Positions 1 to 9,381 of a DNA stretch of 64,000 nucleotides are shown here, piece by piece (the first letter of the stretch is position 1; each line of letters begins with the position of its first letter). Under the pieces are notes generated by a model. It searched no databases. It was not told the origin of the DNA and worked only from the letters and a program-made list of their open reading frames with translations. Source of the stretch: Pycnococcus provasolii (taxonomy: Eukaryota; Chlorophyta; Pseudoscourfieldiophyceae; Pseudoscourfieldiales); the NCBI GenBank assembly GCA_049487715.1, contig CP150556.1, positions 744,001 through 808,000 on the forward strand, read 5' to 3'. A program made the position numbers and the translations under genes.

Positions 1-269
1 GCATGGCAGCTGCACGATGTGGAGCATCCGTCCGTGTGGCGATGCTCGAGGCGGCGGCGGTGGATGCACGGGCGCACAGTGTCGCATGCGTGCTTGTATC
101 TGCGCCACATGCAGGCGTGTGGGCTGCGCACTCGCCGCACGCGGCACGCGCGTCTCTTCGGCTTGCGTGGGCTACGTACTCGGCTGCCCTTGTTGGCGCG
201 CACAAGCGAAGGGCCGCACTCGCAATGAAGAGGGTTTGCCCAGAAGAGGATGGGTTCCTCTTGGAGTGA
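1..269 (+). CDS. possible 3' end of a gene that starts before the window
   Basis: An open frame runs from the left edge to a TGA at 267-269. Its composition (Ala/Arg/His rich, GC-rich third positions) resembles the other genes here, and an AT-rich stretch typical of a 3' untranslated region follows. The C-terminal residues read helical and basic and then end in an acidic tail (EEDGFLLE). I recognise no family. The ATG at 3 need not be the start, since the frame is open to the edge. It could also be a chance frame. Confidence 0.3.
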   Translation, partial: MAAARCGASVRVAMLEAAAVDARAHSVACVLVSAPHAGVWAAHSPHAARASLRLAWATYSAALVGAHKRRAALAMKRVCPEEDGFLLE

Positions 270-339
270 TTTTTGTACTTGCTTATTGTAGTTGTAAAAC
301 TAGGAATGTGTAATTTTTAACTATGAAAATTTTTAAATA

Positions 340-2808
340 TTAGTGGGAAACCGAGTGACCGCCCTTGACATGTAGCTTAGCCTTGCCAGGCTCAATCTTG
401 CCCATCTTGCGCGGAACCTTTTTCGATGATCCAGGTGATTGCTTTTCTGGCGCCGCCTTTGTCTCCTTCACGCCAGCCTCTTCGTCATCCTTGTGTTCAG
501 GCTCTTCCGGGTCGTGGTGTAGCTCTTCCGGGTCGTGGTGCAGCTCATCCTCTTCTATTGGCGCCTTCTGATCGGCTGCGGGAATCGAGTCCAGACCCTC
601 GGCGCTTGGCTTCACCGCCTCCGGCTTCGTCTCATCGTCGTGCTCGGCAGCAGCTTCGGATGCCTCGTCGTGTGCCTCCTCGTCATCGTGATGCACGACA
701 TCCGACTTTACGTCGCTCACGACATGGTCGTCGTGATCCTCTGGGACAGTCTCCTCTGCTAGCTTTTCGGGCGCCGCCTTTGTCTCCTTCACGTCAGCCT
801 CTTCGTCATCCTTGTGTTCAGGCTCTTCCAATTCGTGGTGCAGCTCTTCCGAGTCGTGGTGCAGCTCTTCCGAGTCGTGGTGCAGCTCATCCTCTTCTAT
901 TGGCGCCTTCTGATCGGCCGCGGAAATCGAGTCCAGACCCTCGGCGCTTGGCTTCACCGCCTCCGGCTTCGTCTCATCGTCGTGCTCGGCAGCAGCTTCG
1001 GATGCCTCGTCGTGTGCCTCCTCGTCATCGTGATGCACGACATCCGACTTGTCGTCGCTCACGACATGGTCGTCGTGATCCTCTAGGACCGTCTCCTCTG
1101 CTAGCTTTTCGGGCGCCGCCTTTGTCTCCTTCACGCCAGCCTCTTCGTCATCCTTGTGTTCAGGCTCTTTCGAGTCATGGTGCAGCTCGTCCGAGTCGTG
1201 GTGCAGCTCTTCCGAGTCGTGGTGCAGCTCATCCTCTTCTATTGGCGCCTTCTGATCGGCCGCGGAAATCGAGTCCAGACCCTCGGCGCTTGGCTTCACC
1301 GCCTCCGGCTTCGTCTCATCGTCGTGCTCGGCAGCAGCTTCGGATGCCTCGTCGTGTGCCTCCTCGTCATCGTGATGCACGACATCCGACTTGTCGTCGC
1401 TCACGACATGGTCGTCGTGATCCTCTGGGACAGTCTCCTCTGCTAGCTTTTCGGGCGCCGCCTTTGTCTCCTTCACGTCAGCCTCTTCGTCATCCTTGTG
1501 TTCAGGCTCTTCCAAGTCGTGGTGCAGCTCATCCTCTTCTATTGCCACCTTCTGATCGGCTGCGGGAATCGAGTCCAGACCCTCGGCGCTCCCCTTCTCT
1601 GCCGGCAACGTGTCCTCCATATCATGCTCGAGCTCCTCCTCGTGCGACTCAGCCTTCGCCTCGTGCGACTCAGCCGCCTCCAAATCATCCGTCACATCTT
1701 CAATCGACTCGGCTGCCGCCTCGTGCTCCTCGGCGCCTGCGTCAGCAGCCAATTCGTCATTGAGCAGCTCACCTCCCTCTTCCGGCAGATCCATCCTGTC
1801 AATCTCGCCATTGCGCGCAGGCTCTTCATCTTCCAGCGTCGACTCATGATCCGCATGATCCACTTCGTCGACCGTCGCGTCGTCGAGGCGATCATCAGCG
1901 GGTAATTCCTCGGCGTCGTCGCTTGGCAGGATGGGCTTCGCGTCCTCTTCCTCCTCCAGAGCTGCATCGTCGTAGCTGCTCTTGGAAGGCGCGAGCTTGT
2001 GCGACGTTTTGGAGAAGGGCACTGCCGCCGCGGAGGATCCGCGCTTGTGCGCGTGCGCCTTCACACCACCCGCCGCCGCGAGGTCTTCCGGCAGATCCAT
2101 CCTGTCAATCTCGCCATTGCGCGCAGGCTCTTCATCTTCCAGCGTCGACTCATGATCCTCCTCCAGATCTGCATCGTCGTAGCTGCTCTTGGAAGGCGTG
2201 AGCTTGTGCGACGTTTTGGAGAAGGGCACTGCCGCCGCGGAGGATCCGCGCTTGTGCGCGTGCGCCTTCACACCACCCGCCGCCGCGAGGTCTGCCGCAG
2301 GCTCGGGGTCGTCGATGCGCACCTCTGTGTAGTGCGCAGGCTCTGAGCGCGCGCCAGCTCCCGACCGGCCCGAGTAAAGGAGCACAGCTCCCATGAACAG
2401 CGCGACCGCGGCAATGATTTGCTTTCTGAAGCGCGTGTAGAAGTTCTGTCGTCGTGGCCCAAAACCCACCATACTTCCCGGTCCCATGGCGTACTTGTTC
2501 GTCTTGCCGTTTGGTCCGCCGCCGTTTGCGTTGCCGGACCAGCCGTCACCCCAGTCGTCGTCCCAACCCGCACCCACGCCGCCTGAGCTGGAGCGCTCCA
2601 GCTTGCCGTTTGTGTTGCCTCCGTTTGCCATTATCCTGCTGTTGCTGCTCTTCTTCACGGGCGGCCTGGCCGACCAGTCGTCCCAGTCGTCGTCGTCCTT
2701 ATCGTCAGCCCAGCCGCTCGCCATGTACTGCTGCGGAGTCCTTCCGCCTCCCCGTTCGCCTGCACCTGCTCGGTTGGATAGAGCAGCACCGACACCACGC
2801 ACCTTCAT
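340..2808 (-). CDS. single-pass membrane protein with an acidic, His-rich repeat tail
   Basis: This is an 822-residue protein of unknown function. Residues 1-128 are Gly/Asn/Asp/Trp rich and end in a basic cluster. Residues about 130-148 form one hydrophobic helix (IIAAVALFMGAVLLYSG), consistent with a type II signal anchor. The rest, about 670 residues, is extremely acidic. It carries two copies of a 69-residue unit and then four copies of a 107-114-residue unit containing HHD(S/P)EE and DDHVVSD motifs. The shape (short cytosolic N-terminus, one helix, long acidic His-containing tail) recalls junctin/ASPH-like or histidine-rich calcium-binding proteins of the ER lumen; that is analogy, not homology. 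Met29 (ATG at 2722-2724) is an alternative start. The 3' end falls in AT-rich DNA. Repeat number may vary between strains. Confidence 0.75.
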   Translation of the reverse strand: MKVRGVGAALSNRAGAGERGGGRTPQQYMASGWADDKDDDDWDDWSARPPVKKSSNSRIMANGGNTNGKLERSSSGGVGAGWDDDWGDGWSGNANGGGPNGKTNKYAMGPGSMVGFGPRRQNFYTRFRKQIIAAVALFMGAVLLYSGRSGAGARSEPAHYTEVRIDDPEPAADLAAAGGVKAHAHKRGSSAAAVPFSKTSHKLTPSKSSYDDADLEEDHESTLEDEEPARNGEIDRMDLPEDLAAAGGVKAHAHKRGSSAAAVPFSKTSHKLAPSKSSYDDAALEEEEDAKPILPSDDAEELPADDRLDDATVDEVDHADHESTLEDEEPARNGEIDRMDLPEEGGELLNDELAADAGAEEHEAAAESIEDVTDDLEAAESHEAKAESHEEELEHDMEDTLPAEKGSAEGLDSIPAADQKVAIEEDELHHDLEEPEHKDDEEADVKETKAAPEKLAEETVPEDHDDHVVSDDKSDVVHHDDEEAHDEASEAAAEHDDETKPEAVKPSAEGLDSISAADQKAPIEEDELHHDSEELHHDSDELHHDSKEPEHKDDEEAGVKETKAAPEKLAEETVLEDHDDHVVSDDKSDVVHHDDEEAHDEASEAAAEHDDETKPEAVKPSAEGLDSISAADQKAPIEEDELHHDSEELHHDSEELHHELEEPEHKDDEEADVKETKAAPEKLAEETVPEDHDDHVVSDVKSDVVHHDDEEAHDEASEAAAEHDDETKPEAVKPSAEGLDSIPAADQKAPIEEDELHHDPEELHHDPEEPEHKDDEEAGVKETKAAPEKQSPGSSKKVPRKMGKIEPGKAKLHVKGGHSVSH
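450..1560 (-). repeat. tandem 321-342-bp coding repeats
   Basis: The stretch beginning gcgccgcctttgtctccttc recurs at 450, 771, 1113 and 1455. The spacings are 321, 342 and 342 bp, all multiples of three. Copies are nearly identical in DNA, differing mainly in the number of short HHDSEEL units. A second, unrelated pair of 207-bp repeats lies at about 1960-2290 in the same gene. Confidence 0.85.
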
Positions 2809-3983
2809 GCACTGCAGAACGAGGGAGGCATATATTGGCTATGCCTGCCTGCGTGCCTGCTTGCCTGCGTGCCTGCTTTGCTTGCACGTATCACTTACGG
2901 CTCACGTTGAAACCTGGTGTGTGCCTTAAAAAACAGTAAGGATACACAGCACCTTAAGAAGTGATAGCAGTCCGAGCCTCCCTCCTTAATAAGGCACCCA
3001 CGTTTTCTCGAGGACCTTTTGATGAGGATGTGCGATCGACACAGAGACACGATACAACACAGACAGCACGGACAGAGATGGATGAAGATGAAGATGAAGG
3101 GGCCACGGATAAAGATGAAAGATGGGTCCCGAGGAGGTATTCGGTGAAGATGAAGATGAAGATGAAGATGAAGATGATGGCCGAAGATGATGGGATGGGA
3201 CGCGCGTGTAAGATAATCTTAATCTTGGAGCTGGAGCGATCGCAGATTATTCGCAGATTCCCAGAGCGTTCCAGCACTCTCCTTGCTTCTAACTTGCAAA
3301 TGCAAGCTCGAAGTCTCCTCTCAAGGCTCTCATGGATGTGGTGCCCTTACTTAATCATCGGCAGCTGATTGATCCCACTTATTCACCTCCTCTGACAGTC
3401 TGATCGCTCATCGCCCATCGCTCGCTTGAGCCTTGAGGTCGTACGTGGTGGATTAACCGCCCTACCTAACCGGAGCTTTCACGTGAAAGCACTCCTCCGC
3501 CTTCCTTTGAGAGTACTCTATGGTTTTTTGGTTTTTTTTTGGAAAAACGCCTCACAACAGTCCTCACTTGCGTGCTCTGAGGCTTCTTTCCTCGACGCCT
3601 CGACTCTTGAGATACTGCACCTTTGCCGGTGTACTGTAAGTACATAACTATTGTACCGTACGGTACATACCTATTACTAGTAAAATTACTACAAATCACG
3701 CCGTCTTAAGTGGTGGTCAAGAAAGATTACGATAGACTTCCGACCATTCGATTCAGGAACGTGACAAAGGTCGTGCGACATGCGCAGCACACGCATCATG
3801 TACTGTATCACGTAGTACTACGTAGTCTATGTATCACAACGATGATATCGCCGCGGCCTCTCGCCCTTGATGCCATCCCAACAAGGAACGGAACGGGCGC
3901 GTCGAGTAGCTGGCGAAGCTGACGGGGGAGCACGGGGAGGAAGACGGAGTGGTACTGAAATGGTCGAAGAAGTTACACTATGC
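2809..3983. other. intergenic, no gene seen
   Basis: I find no convincing gene here. The stretch holds two GATGAA microsatellite tracts (about 3077-3099 and 3145-3179), a short palindrome around 3652-3667 (gtaccgtacggtac) and another around 3811-3826 (acgtagtactacgt). It separates the 5' end of the acidic repeat gene from the 3' end of the proteasome gene. Confidence 0.6.
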
Positions 3984-4944
3984 TCAGCTCTGCGCAGCCT
4001 GGCCGCCGCCGCCAGCCTCCTTCTCAGCCTCCACCGTGTCGACGACCGACTGCAGCTCCTCCTGGCTCAGCAGCGTGAGACCCTCGGGTGTTGCCACCGC
4101 GATCTCTATCGTTCGGGACGACGCCTCCACAACCTCCAGCAACGCGCGTGCCGCGAGCTTCACGCACCCGTCGCGAGGAAGCTCCTCGTAGTTCTTCTCC
4201 AGGAACTCGCGAATCGTCTTCGCGTTGCGTCCCGTCGCCTGCGCCTTCCACTCGCTAAACGCGCCGCTCGGCTCCGTCTGGTAAAGGCGCGGCGGGTTGG
4301 GCTTCGCGCCCGTTGCGTCGAAGCCAACGATGAGCGCCGCGAGACCGTAAGGCCGCACGCCGCCGCTCTGCGTGTACTTCTGCTGGATGCCGGCAATGTG
4401 CCTGGCGATATGCTCGACTGACGCCGGCTCGCCGAGCGTGAGGCGAAAGGACTGGCACTCGACGCGCGCTCTGTGTGTTTTTTGGTGTGTGAAGCAAAAA
4501 GGGTCGGGCAGTTGGGGTCAGCGTTCTGTGCGAAAATTGCACGTTGGCATTGCGAGCGCGCTCGCCGATATCTGGGCATCTCACGCACCGGTTCACGAGC
4601 TGCCTCGCGTCCGCCGTGAGTCCTGCGAACGCGAGCGCGATGTGGTTGTCTAGCTGCACAATCTTCTTGAGCGCGCGTGCATCCTGCAGCTTCGCCGCCA
4701 CCTTTCGTTCGACAGCGAGCACGACGCAGTCTGATCCGCGCACGCCCACCGCGGCCGTTCCCTTTCGCACAGCCTCCTGCGCGTACTCCACCTGGAAGAG
4801 GTGTCCGTCCGGACTGAAGACGGTAATCTGAAAAAGTAGTGTCAAAAGGAATGTGAGTCAACCCAACCTAACGCAAAAAGGTAAGGCATACAAATAGACG
4901 CAGAGAGGATGAAGACTTACCGCCCGATCGTACTTCGCACTCAT
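3984..4944 (-). CDS. PAD1: 20S proteasome subunit alpha type-7 (alpha-4)
   Basis: This encodes a non-catalytic outer-ring subunit of the 20S proteasome. Three exons give 249 residues, the normal length: 4944-4921 (MSAKYDRA), 4827-4589 and 4470-3984. Introns are 93 nt (GTAAGT...CAG) and 118 nt (GTGCGT...CAG). The joined frame restores the conserved alpha-subunit signature [19 protein letters not shown], the segment GLTADAR, the junction VNRARVEC, and the C-terminal [12 protein letters not shown] and YQTEPSG blocks, followed by a Glu/Ala-rich tail. These features match the PSMA7/PAD1 orthologue more closely than other alpha subunits. The start was chosen because the short first exon supplies the conserved Ser-x-x-Tyr-Asp-Arg-Ala N-terminus that sits in the gate. 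It is divergent from the PRCC-like gene, with 278 bp between start codons. Confidence 0.93.
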
Positions 4945-5081
4945 CCGACTTTGGCAAGATCAACAAGCGCGATGCGTGTGCGCGTGCTGGTGCTGCTGTG
5001 TGCGTGCGCGCGCGGAAATGAAGTGGAAAAGAAGGAGGAGGAGTCTCCTGGAGCCTGGGGGGAAAAGAAGAACAAGGAAGA

Positions 5082-5147
5082 GGGGGGGGGGGGGGGGGGG
5101 TAAAAACCTAGCAAGCTAACCCTAACCCTAACCCTAACCCTAACCCC
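5082..5147. repeat. G19 run followed by a CCCTAA array
   Basis: Nineteen consecutive G (5082-5100) lie just before about five units of CTAACC (5116-5147). They lie in the 278-bp gap between the proteasome gene and the PRCC-like gene, ending 75 bp before the latter's ATG. The array is a telomere-type hexamer (TTAGGG on the other strand) placed in a shared promoter; the G run could form a quadruplex. Confidence 0.85.
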
Positions 5148-5222
5148 GAATCCCTCGGCCCCTCCCTGGGCATCTCGCTCCACGTTCTCTTCTTCGTCTC
5201 TTTTTCTCCGTCCATCTTAAAG

Positions 5223-6137
5223 ATGGACGGCCTGCTCGCGTACGCGTCCGACGCCTCCGAAGACGAAGACGAAGGCGAGCTTGAGGGGGAGCGACCGCAG
5301 CAGCCACACGCCAGTACGCACTCTTCAGCTCTTGGGGCGCCTCCAACTAAAGTCATACAGAAGCGTCCGCGTCAGGCAACGTACACGCCGTTCGCGATGG
5401 GCGCGGGCATGGCGCTCGCAACAAATACTCTGAACTCCGACGACTCCGACGACTCCGACTCCGACGACAATAAGGCGCGCTTAGTGCGTGAGCGTATCAA
5501 AGCGGCGAGACAGGCGACGTCGTCGACACAGCACAGGCAAGCGAAAACAAGCCTGAAGTCGCTCCTGCCAGCGCCGACACAAAAGCAAGAAAGTGCGGCG
5601 CCGCGTCAGGCTGACGACGACGACGACGACAACGACGACGACGACGACGACGGGCCTGTTCTTGGAGGTGGGTTCGGACTCGCACTGGGTGCAGGCGAGG
5701 GTGCAACGCGCCTGGACTTGAACGTCGACGACGAAGAACACGTGCCAACCGCCACGGTGGCAGCACCTGAACCACCACCTGCTAACGCAACCTTCACCGA
5801 GCCATACGCTGCCGTCACCACCACCGCCCCCATACCGTATCTTCCACAGCCACGTGCCAAGGCTGCGTGGGGAGACACACCACGTGGTATGGATGACCCG
5901 TTTTCAGGCATGGTGGAAATCAACGCGGTGGACCTAAGAGGCGGTGGCGGCGAAGGCGCCGCCGGGGAAGAGCCTCAGCTTGCTGTCGGGGGTGAGCGAC
6001 CTTCACACATGGCAAAGCGGAAGCACCAGCTGGGTTCTCTCATGCACGACGCGCAGCGCCTCGAGGCGAGCGTGGACCAAAAGCGTGCGCGAGCGAACAA
6101 CGCGCGTGCCATCACACGAGGGAAGTACGGCTGGTAG
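5223..6137 (+). CDS. PRCC-family nuclear protein
   Basis: A 304-residue, mostly disordered protein. The first 20 residues (MDGLLAYASDASEDEDEGE) are an acidic opening typical of splicing and chromatin factors, followed by Ser/Asp and poly-Asp tracts and a Pro-rich middle. The diagnostic part is the last 45 residues: a lysine/arginine-rich segment starting MAKRKHQLGSLMHDA and ending TRGKYGW, which matches the conserved C-terminal block of the PRCC family (human ..KRKHQ.. and ..KYGF). In animals PRCC associates with pre-mRNA splicing factors and MAD2B; the algal role is inferred. A CCCTAA array lies immediately upstream. The gene converges on the plastid L6 gene, with 82 bp between the stop codons. 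Confidence 0.8.
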   Translation: MDGLLAYASDASEDEDEGELEGERPQQPHASTHSSALGAPPTKVIQKRPRQATYTPFAMGAGMALATNTLNSDDSDDSDSDDNKARLVRERIKAARQATSSTQHRQAKTSLKSLLPAPTQKQESAAPRQADDDDDDNDDDDDDGPVLGGGFGLALGAGEGATRLDLNVDDEEHVPTATVAAPEPPPANATFTEPYAAVTTTAPIPYLPQPRAKAAWGDTPRGMDDPFSGMVEINAVDLRGGGGEGAAGEEPQLAVGGERPSHMAKRKHQLGSLMHDAQRLEASVDQKRARANNARAITRGKYGW

Positions 6138-6219
6138 CGCGCGCGCTCGCGTGTGTGGTTTTTGTATCCATAGCGGCGTTCCTGTTTGTGGGAAGTCAAT
6201 TTTTTTGTCACACAAACGC

Positions 6220-6828
6220 TTACTTTCCTTTCTTGCCTTCCTTGCGAAGAATCTGCTCGCCAAGGTAGTGCACACCCTTTCCCTTGTACGGCTCCGGAGG
6301 GCGGTACTTGCGGATATCCGCCGCGAACTGCGTGACCGTCTCCTTGTTTGCGCTGCTCAGCTTGATGTTAACTCCCTGCTTGTCCAGCTCTGCGGTGACA
6401 CCCTCAGGGAACTCCATCTCCACATCGTGGCTGAATCCAAGGCTGAGCGTAAGTCCCTTGCTTCCGTTCGCTTTCGCGCGATAGCCCACACCGATGAGCT
6501 GCAGGTTCACGTCGAACCCCTCGTGAACGCCAACGACAAGGTTGTTTGCGAGTGCCCGCGAAGTGCCGTGCAGTGCACTCGCCTGCCTCGTTTCTGCGCG
6601 CTTCTTCACGTTCAAGACGCCGTCGCCCATCTCGAGCTCGACGAGTTCGTGGAAGGTGCGCGACAGTTCGCCCTTCGGTCCCTTGGCGGTGAGCGTCTGT
6701 CCGTTGAGCTTGACGTCGACGCCCTGCGGAATCTTCACGGGCTGCTTGCCGATGCGCGACTCGCCCGCGCGAGTCGTGACTAAGCGCCGGCTGTTCAGGC
6801 AACGGGTCACTCCAGTTGTCGCAGCCAT
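6220..6828 (-). CDS. rpl6: plastid ribosomal protein uL6 (bacterial type), nuclear-encoded
   Basis: A large-subunit protein that binds 23S rRNA near the factor-binding site. After a presequence of about 30 residues the mature part starts SRIGKQPVKIP and carries the L6 blocks LTAKGPKGELSRTF, GVGYRA, LSLGFSH and, at the C-terminus, RPPEPYKGKGVHYLGE followed by RKEGKKGK. This bacterial-type signature separates it from cytosolic L9. I prefer the start at 6826-6828 (gccATGgct context, 202 residues) over an in-frame ATG nine codons upstream, because it yields a compact Ser/Thr/Arg-rich transit peptide. A mitochondrial destination is possible but less likely in a photosynthetic host. Confidence 0.9.
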   Translation of the reverse strand: MAATTGVTRCLNSRRLVTTRAGESRIGKQPVKIPQGVDVKLNGQTLTAKGPKGELSRTFHELVELEMGDGVLNVKKRAETRQASALHGTSRALANNLVVGVHEGFDVNLQLIGVGYRAKANGSKGLTLSLGFSHDVEMEFPEGVTAELDKQGVNIKLSSANKETVTQFAADIRKYRPPEPYKGKGVHYLGEQILRKEGKKGK

Positions 6829-7852
6829 GGCTATTATGGTGTTGCAGTTGTTCAATGAGAGGCGAGGCTGAAATTCAGGCCTGACCTGTGGCTGTGGCTC
6901 TAAGCCGCCTCGGAGCCGGACTGTGGATAGACTTCAGAAAGACTTCAGGCCCCGGCCCCGGGGGGATACCGGTTAGTGGGTTCTCACAACCAACCGGTAT
7001 CCCCGAAAGAACTCCGAAGAAGAGTTTCGGGGTTTCCATTTTCTTCTTTCCATTTTCTTTTTTGGTTTTTCGGGGTTTCCTGCTTTTGTGCTGTCGTGTT
7101 GGCAGAGCGGAAAAAGTGCGCAGGCCTTCGCCTTCGTAACGCACGAAAATAACCCTAGCTTAGGACTATCGTAGCAAAATCAACCCATCCGAGCTGGAAG
7201 GCCATGGGTTGAAGGAAAAAACGCAAAAAAAAGCGCTATGAAATGTCCACACATTTGTAGGGTGGTCACTTTGCAAATACCACGTTCACCGGCTTTTGGA
7301 CCGGTAAAATTTACATCTCTCGCCGCTTGAGAGGAGGAAACCAACCTACCTTTGAAGAATTCCCTCGTAGAAGATGGTGTGAGCCTCAGAGATGTGTTTG
7401 TTGTCTTGTTGTCTTGTTGTCATGTTGAGGATGAGAGAGAGCGAGAAAACTTCCTGAGAGACAGGATTTCAGGGAGTGCCGCCATGTAATACCAGTAAGC
7501 CACTAAGGAAGGAATCCTGTGCAGGAAATACAGTACGAGCGCACTTTTGGGATGGCGAAGTTCGAAGTTCACCACCGTGGACCGGCTGACCGCCCGGGGG
7601 ATGTATTGTCGGACCGTAGTTCCAGCCCCGCACCCTTCATTGAAGCAAGGGGATATTACATACAATGCTTGTTGAAGGCAGTGGATCCAGTCCGGGCAAC
7701 CGACCTACCCTACCCTAAGGCTTAGGAAGGAACCTGTCCGGGACGGGCAGACGGGGGAGGGTTTTCCCCTCTGGTTTTCCCCCGGTTTTTCTTTTTGGTT
7801 TCTGAGGAGGGAGGCTCACTTCCAGCTAACGAACATTTGTTTTGGGCTCAGC
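6829..7852. other. 1-kb intergenic region between divergent L6 and porin genes
   Basis: No gene is visible. It contains a perfect hairpin (separate entry), GC-rich patches with GGGG runs, T-rich tracts near 7030-7080 and a short ttgtcttgttgtcttgttgtc repeat near 7400. It must carry the promoters of both flanking genes. Confidence 0.6.
6962..7004. repeat. 13-bp perfect inverted repeat (hairpin)
   Basis: GGGGATACCGGTT (6962-6974) is repeated in inverse as AACCGGTATCCCC (6992-7004) around a 17-nt loop. It lies about 140 bp upstream of the L6 start codon, in DNA that otherwise looks non-coding. Confidence 0.8.
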
Positions 7853-8957
7853 ATGGCGCCGCCGCTCTTCTCCAGCTTGTCGAAATGCGTCTCAGGTAAG
7901 AAAGAAGAAGGTTAGGTTGCCTTGTGTTGCTTGTCGTTGATTGAACTTATCCAATAATATGATTGGACTGCTGCGCAGATATGATTGGAGTCTCTCATGC
8001 GTTCGGGTTCCTTTGCTAGGGTCTTGGACTCGTTTGCTTTCGATCTTTGGGACCCGTGCCGTGCCTTTTGCTTTTGCTTTCGCGTGTTGTATTTGAGGTT
8101 GGGCACAACACAACAATAACTCACCAATGAACCACACACGATGCACACACAACAAACCAAACCAAACCATCTTTTCTTTTTTGTTTGCAGACGTCCTTAG
8201 CGGCTTCTCGTACGATGCGCGGCTGAGCCAGCCCATCTCCGTCTACAGCGCGCCGCTCACGCTCAAGGTTGCGCAGAAGAAGGCGGATGCCCCCGCAACC
8301 TTCGAGGTTGTGCACAGCACAACCGTCGCCGACGCCAAGTTGGAGACGACCGTAACAGGAGGCGGCGATGTCAACATCAAGGCGACACACGCGAAGCTCC
8401 TCAGCAACATGAAGCTTACCGCGTCGACGGACCTCGGCAGCGCGAAAATTGAGTCGGAGTACACGGGAATCAGCGACATGGCGGTGAAGGTTGTCGCCAA
8501 CCTGCCAAGCGCGAAGTGCGAAGGAAGCATCACCAAAGAGCTGGGTAAGGTGGCGGGCGGACCTCTGACGGTGGGTATGGAAGTTGGCGGAAATGCGTCC
8601 AACGGCAAGCTGACGAAGCTCGGCTTTGGCGCGCTCTACGGCCACGGAGGGTACAACCTCGCGGCTTCTCTGACGGACAAGGGCGACACACTCAAGGTTG
8701 GATGCGCGACATCCGCGTACAGCGGAACGGTGGCGGCGGAGGTGGTGTACAAAATGAGCAAGACGAGCATCGTCGGAACAGCCGGCTACGCGACGACTCT
8801 CGCGACGGGTGAGAAGTTGAAGACGACCGTGGACTCGAGCGGCACCGCGGCGTGCTCGCTTGGCCTGACGTCTGGACCGAGCAGCGTGACGCTGTGCTCG
8901 TCCATGGGCGTCGACTTCGGCCCGCCTAAGGTTGGCGTGAAGATTGAGCGCAAGTGA
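7853..8957 (+). CDS. VDAC-type mitochondrial outer-membrane porin
   Basis: Two exons, 7853-7895 and 8191-8957, with a 295-nt intron (GTAAGA...TTTGCAG), encode 269 residues, close to the usual 275-285 of the eukaryotic porin_3 family. The joined N-terminus, MAPPLFSSLSKCVSDVL, matches the amphipathic helix that plugs VDAC barrels. The body is an alternation of short beta strands rich in Gly, Ser, Thr and Lys with no hydrophobic helix, as expected for a 19-strand barrel that passes metabolites and ATP/ADP. The C-terminal strand ends PKVGVKIERK. The first exon is too short to stand alone and was recovered from the splice signals. The alternative, Tom40, shares the fold but not this start. The family call is from overall pattern rather than a unique motif. 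Confidence 0.75.
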
Positions 8958-9121
8958 GAAGAGAGCTAGCTGTGTGAAAATGTCTACGCATCTTTTTATA
9001 TGAAGAAAAGTGAAAGTGAAAGTGGCGGTGAGGTGAGTTAACAGGACGAAGTAACGAACACTGATTAAGAACTATGAAATAGTCGATGAATGAAGTGCGC
9101 GGGATGGGAGGAGGATGGGAG

Positions 9122-9146
9122 TAACCCTAACCCTAACCCTAACCCT
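9122..9146. repeat. CCCTAA array upstream of RRP5
   Basis: Four telomere-type units in the gap between the porin 3' end and the RRP5 gene, 235 bp before the RRP5 start codon. Confidence 0.85.
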
Positions 9147-9381
9147 CACTCGTGCTAGTACTGTCGGATCCCCTATTGGACTCTGGCGGCGCTGTTTGGC
9201 CCTCCCTCTCCCTTTTGTGACTGCTTTGCTCTTCATTCTCCCCCGGCGGCGCCCTCGCACTCGCTCGGCCTCCCACGTGTTAACAGTGTCGTCGTCGTCT
9301 TAATTTGCGACTGGAGAGGTTTGCATTCTCTTTCTTGTATTAAACATATAAAAGAGTCTTGGAGTGGCACGAAAGGCATAC

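Noticed and set aside
426-1763. Long plus-strand frame (445 codons) opposite the acidic repeat gene
   Set aside because: It is a shadow of the repeat gene: Arg/Pro/His-rich, built from the same tandem repeats, with no start context or domain.
2961-3368. A small Met/Lys/Asp-rich protein
   Set aside because: The frame is created by GATGAA microsatellites and has no other coding sign.
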